From positions 2,108,001 through 2,172,000 of the forward strand of contig NZ_CP071953.1 in the NCBI RefSeq assembly GCF_020084865.1: DNA of 64,000 nucleotides, written 5' to 3'. The stretch comes from Candidatus Kaistella beijingensis. GTDB lineage: Bacteria; Bacteroidota; Bacteroidia; Flavobacteriales; Weeksellaceae. Positions 60,273 through 64,000 of this stretch are shown here, piece after piece. How positions within the stretch are numbered: position 1 is the stretch's first letter; each line of letters opens with the position of its first letter. A program made the position numbers and the translations under genes. The notes beneath the pieces are model-generated. The model did no database searches and was not told the DNA's origin. It saw only the letters and a list, made by a program, of their open reading frames with translations.

Positions 60273-61040
60273 TTAAAAAGAGGGTTTTCTCTTTTCTAAA
60301 AACGCAGCAACTCCTTCTTTCTTATCATCCATTTCAAAAAGTTCGCCGAAGGATTTTATTTCCGTTTCAAAACCTTTGTCTGTATCATATTGATTTACAG
60401 CAATAATTGCCTTTGAAATCGCCATCGGAGAATTATTGGCAATTTGGTTGGCCAATTCTTTCGCTTTTGGCAAGAGTTCCTCTAAACTAAAAACTTCGTT
60501 AACCAAACCGATTTCTTTTGCTCTTTGCGCTGAAATCATTTTTGCTGAAAAAATCAACTCGTTCGCTAAGCCTTTACCAACTAATTTCGGTAAACGTTGT
60601 GTTCCGCCATAACCGGGAATTAATCCTAAAGTTACTTCCGGAAGTCCCAATTTCGCATTTTCCGATGCGTAACGAATGTGGCAAGACATGGCCAATTCTA
60701 AACCGCCACCTAAAGCAAAACCGTTTACAGCCGCAATTACAGGTTTGTTGAGGTTTTCAATTTTATTAAATAAAATGTTTTGTCCGTTTCTTGCCAATTC
60801 CTCTGCAGCCGCACTTCCGAAATCAGAAAATTCTTTAATATCTGCACCTGCGACGAATGATTTTTCCCCACTTCCGGTAATGATTACGCTTCTTAAATTG
60901 TCGTCTTTTGTAATTTCATCTAAAACACCGCTCAATTCCGAAATGGTTTTGGCATTCAAAGCGTTTAAACTTTGAGGTCTGTTTATCGTTATCAATGAGA
61001 CTTTTCCGTCGTTTTCTAGAATTATGTTTTCGTAGGCCAT
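60273..61040 (-). CDS. Enoyl-CoA hydratase / isomerase family protein
   Basis: A 255-residue crotonase-fold enzyme, full length. The oxyanion-hole segments are GSGEKSFVAGADIKEF and AVNGFALGGGLELAMSCHIR. Catalytic glutamates occur in AKLGLPEVTLGLIPGYGGTQ, the pattern of true hydratases and not of isomerases. It hydrates short-chain enoyl-CoA in fatty-acid breakdown or butanoyl-CoA metabolism. No other beta-oxidation genes are in the window. Confidence 0.92.
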   Translation of the reverse strand: MAYENIILENDGKVSLITINRPQSLNALNAKTISELSGVLDEITKDDNLRSVIITGSGEKSFVAGADIKEFSDFGSAAAEELARNGQNILFNKIENLNKPVIAAVNGFALGGGLELAMSCHIRYASENAKLGLPEVTLGLIPGYGGTQRLPKLVGKGLANELIFSAKMISAQRAKEIGLVNEVFSLEELLPKAKELANQIANNSPMAISKAIIAVNQYDTDKGFETEIKSFGELFEMDDKKEGVAAFLEKRKPSF

Positions 61041-61154
61041 ATTGTTTTATGATTAAAAATTTTTTACACTTGCAAAATAGCATTAATTTTTGAACTTTAC
61101 GGTAAATACTAGTTGATTGTTTCGTTTTGGGTTGTTTTTGATTGAAAATTTTCT

Positions 61155-62645
61155 CTAAGATTTGGAATGGTTCATCATATTGGCATCAATGTTTATCTGC
61201 AAAGACATCGCAATTTTCATCCCCAATTCTATATTTGCACGGAAAAAATGACATAATTGTCGGTTGATAATTTCCTCCCTTTTCGGCCCTGAAATTCCTT
61301 TCATAGATTGAGTGATATTGTACACTAAATTCTCGCGGTCTTTTTGATTTAAAGCCTTTGTGTAAAGCAATCCCGGTTGTGTGTAATGGTCGTCGTCATT
61401 TTCATTTCGGTTGAAATTTCCAACTCTTGTGCTGTCTAAATCGTACTCAAAATTTTTGTAGGATTCATCAGCTTTAATATCATCAAAACTGTTCGGGAAG
61501 TAATTCGGAGCGTCTTTGTAATGAGAAGAATCCGCCATAAATCCGTCTCGTTGAGAGTTGTTGGTTGCGAAAGGACATCGGTTCACTTCAAGAAGATGAG
61601 AATTCACGCCAACCCTGTATCGATGTGCATCGGGATAAGAGAAAAGTCTTCCCTGCAGCATTTTGTCGGGCGAAAAACTGATTCCATTGACCAAATTACT
61701 GGGTGAAAAAGTGGATTGTTCTACGTGAGCAAAATAATTGACAGGAATTTCGTTCAGTTCCATTTCACCCACTTCAATTAAAGGGAATTCGTCCTGAAAC
61801 CAAACTTTCGTCACATCAAACGGATTCCAACGGAATTCTTTTGCCTGTTCTTCCGTCATCACTTGAATGTACATTGTCCATTTAGGGAAGTTTCCATTTT
61901 CAATAGCATCAACTAAATCTTCTTGTGCGAAATCGGGATTTTCTCCTTTCATTTTCACGGCTTCATCGTGAGAAAAGTTCTTAATTCCCTGTTTTGTTTT
62001 TAAATGGAATTTCACCCAAACCCTTTCGTTTGCAGCATTAATCATAGAAAAAGTATGAGAGCCAAATCCGTGCATGTGTCTGTAACCATGCGGCGTTCCG
62101 CGATCCGACATGAGAATTAAAACCTGATGAAGCGATTCCGGATTCAAACTCCAAAAATCCCACATCATGGTTGCGCTTTTCAAGTTTGTTTTTGGAACAC
62201 GTTTTTGGGTATGGATAAAATCGGGAAATTTTTTGGCGTCTTTAATGAAAAAAACAGGCGTGTTGTTTCCAACCAAATCCCAATTTCCGTCTTCGGTGTA
62301 AAATTTCAGAGCAAAACCTCGTGGATCGCGCTCTGTATCGGCACTTCCTTTTTCGCCGCCAACGGTGGAAAATCTTGCAAACATTTTACAGGAATTTCCA
62401 ACTTTGGAAAAAAGTTTCGCTTTGGTGTATTTTGAAATATCGTGAGTTACGGTAAAAGTTCCGTAAGCGCCGGTTCCTTTGGCGTGAACGATTCTTTCCG
62501 GAATTCTTTCACGGACAAAATGCGCAAGATTTTCCTGTAAAATAAAATCCTGCAACAAAACCGGACCTCTCGCTCCAACAGTTTGCGAATCTTGATGGTC
62601 GAAATAGGGGATTCCGGCTGAATTGGTGAGTTTTTTATCACTCAT
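61155..62645 (-). CDS. katA: Catalase (monofunctional haem type)
   Basis: Breaks down hydrogen peroxide in the cytoplasm. The 496-residue clade 3 type catalase has catalytic His54 in RIPERIVHAKGTGAYG, the conserved RFSTVGGEKGSADTERDPRG segment with Asn in DLVGNNTPVFF, and the haem-ligand tyrosine in RLFSYPDAHRYRVG. It is divergent from oxyR, 90 bp away, and is the expected target of that regulator. Confidence 0.95.
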   Translation of the reverse strand: MSDKKLTNSAGIPYFDHQDSQTVGARGPVLLQDFILQENLAHFVRERIPERIVHAKGTGAYGTFTVTHDISKYTKAKLFSKVGNSCKMFARFSTVGGEKGSADTERDPRGFALKFYTEDGNWDLVGNNTPVFFIKDAKKFPDFIHTQKRVPKTNLKSATMMWDFWSLNPESLHQVLILMSDRGTPHGYRHMHGFGSHTFSMINAANERVWVKFHLKTKQGIKNFSHDEAVKMKGENPDFAQEDLVDAIENGNFPKWTMYIQVMTEEQAKEFRWNPFDVTKVWFQDEFPLIEVGEMELNEIPVNYFAHVEQSTFSPSNLVNGISFSPDKMLQGRLFSYPDAHRYRVGVNSHLLEVNRCPFATNNSQRDGFMADSSHYKDAPNYFPNSFDDIKADESYKNFEYDLDSTRVGNFNRNENDDDHYTQPGLLYTKALNQKDRENLVYNITQSMKGISGPKREEIINRQLCHFFRANIELGMKIAMSLQINIDANMMNHSKS

Positions 62646-62666
62646 AATTTTTAATTTTTAGAACAT

Positions 62667-62674
62667 CAAATTTA
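62667..62674 (-). promoter_or_regulatory. Putative -7 box of katA
   Basis: On the minus strand TAAATTTG fits TAnnTTTG, 21 bp before the katA ATG. Confidence 0.5.
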
Positions 62675-62699
62675 TTCAAAAATTATCAGAATCCCGCAA

Positions 62700-62728
62700 A
62701 TAGTCATTATCTTTGTCATAGACATTAT
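62700..62728. promoter_or_regulatory. Direct repeat between katA and oxyR
   Basis: ATAGTCATTAT at 62700-62710 and ATAGACATTAT at 62718-62728 differ at one of 11 positions and are spaced 18 bp start to start. They overlap the oxyR -7 box (62708-62715). They may be OxyR contact sites. The spacing differs from the 22-bp (ATAG to ATAG) period of the E. coli consensus. Confidence 0.4.
62708..62715 (+). promoter_or_regulatory. Putative -7 box of oxyR
   Basis: TATCTTTG fits TAnnTTTG, 20 bp before the oxyR ATG. Confidence 0.5.
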
Positions 62729-62735
62729 TAATAAC

Positions 62736-63686
62736 ATGAACATTCAACAACTTGAATATCTGATCGCTGTAGATAAATACAAACATTTTGGTAATGCAGC
62801 TCAAGCGTGTTTTATTACGCAGCCAACTTTAAGTGCAATGATCCAAAAGTTTGAGGACGAACTTGATGTGAAGATTTTTGACCGTACAACGCACCCTATT
62901 CGAACGACGGATGTAGGTTCCCAAATCATCGTTGAAGCCAAAAAAGTAATAGATACTATAAATGAGCTCAAGAACAAGGCGAGTCTTCTGAACAACGTTT
63001 TGGCGGGAAAATTAAACCTTGGGATTATTCCGACCGTTTCCGGATTTATTTTGCCGGTGGAAATTTTTGAATTCTTAAAACTGAATCCAAAAATTGAGTT
63101 GCACGTAAAGGAAATGACGACAGACAACATCATCAAAGCTTTGAAAAGCGGCGAACTTGATGCGGGAATTATTTCCACCCCTTATTCTGCTGCGAATGAA
63201 TTTTATAGTGATTTTCTCTTTAATGAAGAATTGATGATTTATTCTGCCGATGAAAATGAATCTGAAAAAGACAGTTATGTGGTTCCGGAAGAAATCGATG
63301 TGCAGAAAGTTTGGCTTTTAGAAGAAGGAAATTGTTTGAGAACACAGTTTGAAAATATTTGCCAACTCCGTGAAAATACCATGAAGCCTAAAAATTTAGA
63401 GTTTCTTGCTTCCAATATTTCCACTTTGGTTCAAATGGTCGACAAATTGGGCGGAATCAGTATTTTACCTGAATTGGCGATTGAGCAACTTGCTGAAAAT
63501 CAGAAAAAAATGGTGAAGCGTTTCAGAAAACCTTTTCCTTACCGTGAGATTTCGGTGATTTATTACAAGCCTACCTATAAACAAAAAATTTTAGACGAAC
63601 TCATTGCCTTCATCAAGGAATCTTTGAGTAAAAAACTGAATTACAATAAAGATCCGGAAAATTTTGTGGGCATTAAACCCCAATAA
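62736..63686 (+). CDS. oxyR: Peroxide-sensing LysR-type regulator OxyR
   Basis: A 316-residue LysR-family regulator. The N-terminal helix-turn-helix is FGNAAQACFITQPTLSAMIQ. The sensor domain keeps both redox cysteines, C200 and C209 (GNCLRTQFENICQ), spaced nine residues apart exactly as C199 and C208 in E. coli OxyR. Disulfide formation by peroxide is therefore expected to switch it. Its position back to back with katA supports control of catalase. Confidence 0.93.
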   Translation: MNIQQLEYLIAVDKYKHFGNAAQACFITQPTLSAMIQKFEDELDVKIFDRTTHPIRTTDVGSQIIVEAKKVIDTINELKNKASLLNNVLAGKLNLGIIPTVSGFILPVEIFEFLKLNPKIELHVKEMTTDNIIKALKSGELDAGIISTPYSAANEFYSDFLFNEELMIYSADENESEKDSYVVPEEIDVQKVWLLEEGNCLRTQFENICQLRENTMKPKNLEFLASNISTLVQMVDKLGGISILPELAIEQLAENQKKMVKRFRKPFPYREISVIYYKPTYKQKILDELIAFIKESLSKKLNYNKDPENFVGIKPQ

Positions 63687-63727
63687 TTTAATTAATAAAT
63701 AAATTTTGCGATTCCACAAATACTCAG

Positions 63728-63735
63728 TAAATTTG
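63728..63735 (+). promoter_or_regulatory. Putative -7 box of metK
   Basis: TAAATTTG fits TAnnTTTG; transcription would start about 15 bp before the SAM-II riboswitch. Confidence 0.5.
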
Positions 63736-63749
63736 CAACCGATAATTTC

Positions 63750-63802
63750 AAGAGGAAAAATTTGAACTGATTGCAACCTCCATAAAAAATGCTAAAACAG
63801 AT
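63750..63802 (+). promoter_or_regulatory. SAM-II riboswitch
   Basis: The leader of metK matches the SAM-II (H-type pseudoknot) layout. The P1 stem is GAGG at 63752-63755 with CCTC at 63777-63780; between them the conserved TGATTGCAA-type loop occurs (63768-63776). After P1 come ATAAAAAATG and GCTAAAA (63791-63797), like the conserved downstream part of SAM-II RNAs. S-adenosylmethionine binding should reduce metK translation. The assignment rests on remembered consensus. Confidence 0.75.
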
Positions 63803-63814
63803 TTTCTATTTTAG

Positions 63815-63870
63815 TTTCTTTTGTAATCGTTCCCTTTTTCTTTAAATTTTAATTTAAAAAACAAAAGAAA
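63815..63870 (+). promoter_or_regulatory. Long-range helix at the metK start
   Basis: TTTCTTTTGT at 63815-63824 and ACAAAAGAAA at 63861-63870 are perfect complements. The second half ends one base before the metK ATG, so the helix would hide the ribosome-binding region. It is the likely expression platform of the riboswitch. Confidence 0.55.
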
Positions 63871-63871
63871 T

Positions 63872-64000
63872 ATGTCATATTTATTTACGTCCGAATCCGT
63901 TTCAGAAGGACATCCGGACAAAGTTGCCGATCAGATTTCCGATGCGTTAATCGACCACTTTTTAGCGGCAGATCCAAGTTCAAAAGTAGCTTGTGAAACT
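63872..64000 (+). CDS. metK: S-adenosylmethionine synthetase, N-terminal part
   Basis: The first 43 residues are visible; the gene continues past the window. [20 protein letters not shown] is the family start, with the conserved GHPDK motif that binds ATP and methionine, followed by [11 protein letters not shown]. The enzyme makes S-adenosylmethionine from methionine and ATP. A SAM-II riboswitch in the leader provides product feedback. Confidence 0.95.
   Translation, partial: MSYLFTSESVSEGHPDKVADQISDALIDHFLAADPSSKVACET

Noticed and set aside
63750..63802. SAM-I riboswitch upstream of metK
   Set aside because: The SAM-I core (GAGGGA, CAGCAACC, AAGGTGCTAA) is not present in order. The short GAGG/CCTC pseudoknot layout fits SAM-II better.

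Overview
The window looks like chromosomal DNA of a flavobacterium, probably of the Weeksellaceae (Chryseobacterium/Kaistella group). The DNA is AT-rich. Putative promoters follow the Bacteroidota pattern TTTG-N19/20-TAnnTTTG. There is a six-gene alternative complex III operon, a decayed type IX secretion sorting domain, TonB-dependent receptors, many short lipoproteins, and SAM-II and TPP riboswitches. The genus is inferred from gene content and style, not from a database match.

Layout. 1-270: start of a secreted protein on the minus strand, cut by the window edge. 458-8971: actABCDEF, the quinol:cytochrome c oxidoreductase (alternative complex III), closed by a strong terminator and not followed by cytochrome oxidase genes. 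9029-18471: two secreted or lipoprotein genes of unknown function, apt, a remnant of a lost gene, a TlpA-like thioredoxin protein, a carboxypeptidase-regulatory-domain protein, a TPR membrane protein, ribH, an LtaS-like phosphoglycerol transferase and a zinc metallopeptidase. 18608-24610: mostly minus-strand genes (YtxH-like protein, NlpE-like lipoprotein, pruA, mntR, fabI, an LEA-like protein) with a threonine-aldolase gene on the plus strand. 24796-33163: tag, a uridine-phosphorylase-type gene, a SUI1-family gene and a GbsR/MarR-regulated RND efflux operon. 33295-36731: a TrmH-type methylase, a tiny transcription unit of 49 codons and mutS. 36739-46444: minus-strand genes for a haem-binding protein, an Ig-like lipoprotein, a serine hydrolase, a 2-hydroxyacid dehydrogenase, an acyl-CoA thioesterase, an HU-domain membrane protein, a TPP-riboswitch-controlled TonB receptor, a WG-repeat protein and a DUF2752 protein. 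46547-51110: aconitase and a second outer-membrane receptor. 51182-52487: an IS3-family insertion sequence. 52583-57409: thrABC. 57459-61040: pseudouridine synthase, Nudix hydrolase, xerD, dCMP deaminase and enoyl-CoA hydratase. 61155-63686: divergent katA and oxyR. 63750-64000: SAM-II riboswitch and the start of metK.

The signal that ordinary gene annotation does not explain is in the gaps between genes. At least seven intergenic gaps hold degenerate tandem arrays with a strict period of 7 bp. Others have periods of 8 or 10 bp. The unit sequence differs between loci while the period is kept. In four loci one half of the array is the inverted complement of the other half. Five of the arrays fill the gap between the stop codon of one gene and the start codon of the next gene on the same strand: TPR gene-ribH, thioesterase-dehydrogenase, thrA-thrB, thrB-thrC and enoyl-CoA hydratase-dCMP deaminase. 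One lies between a TPP riboswitch and its start codon. This family of gap-filling arrays is the best candidate here for something undescribed.
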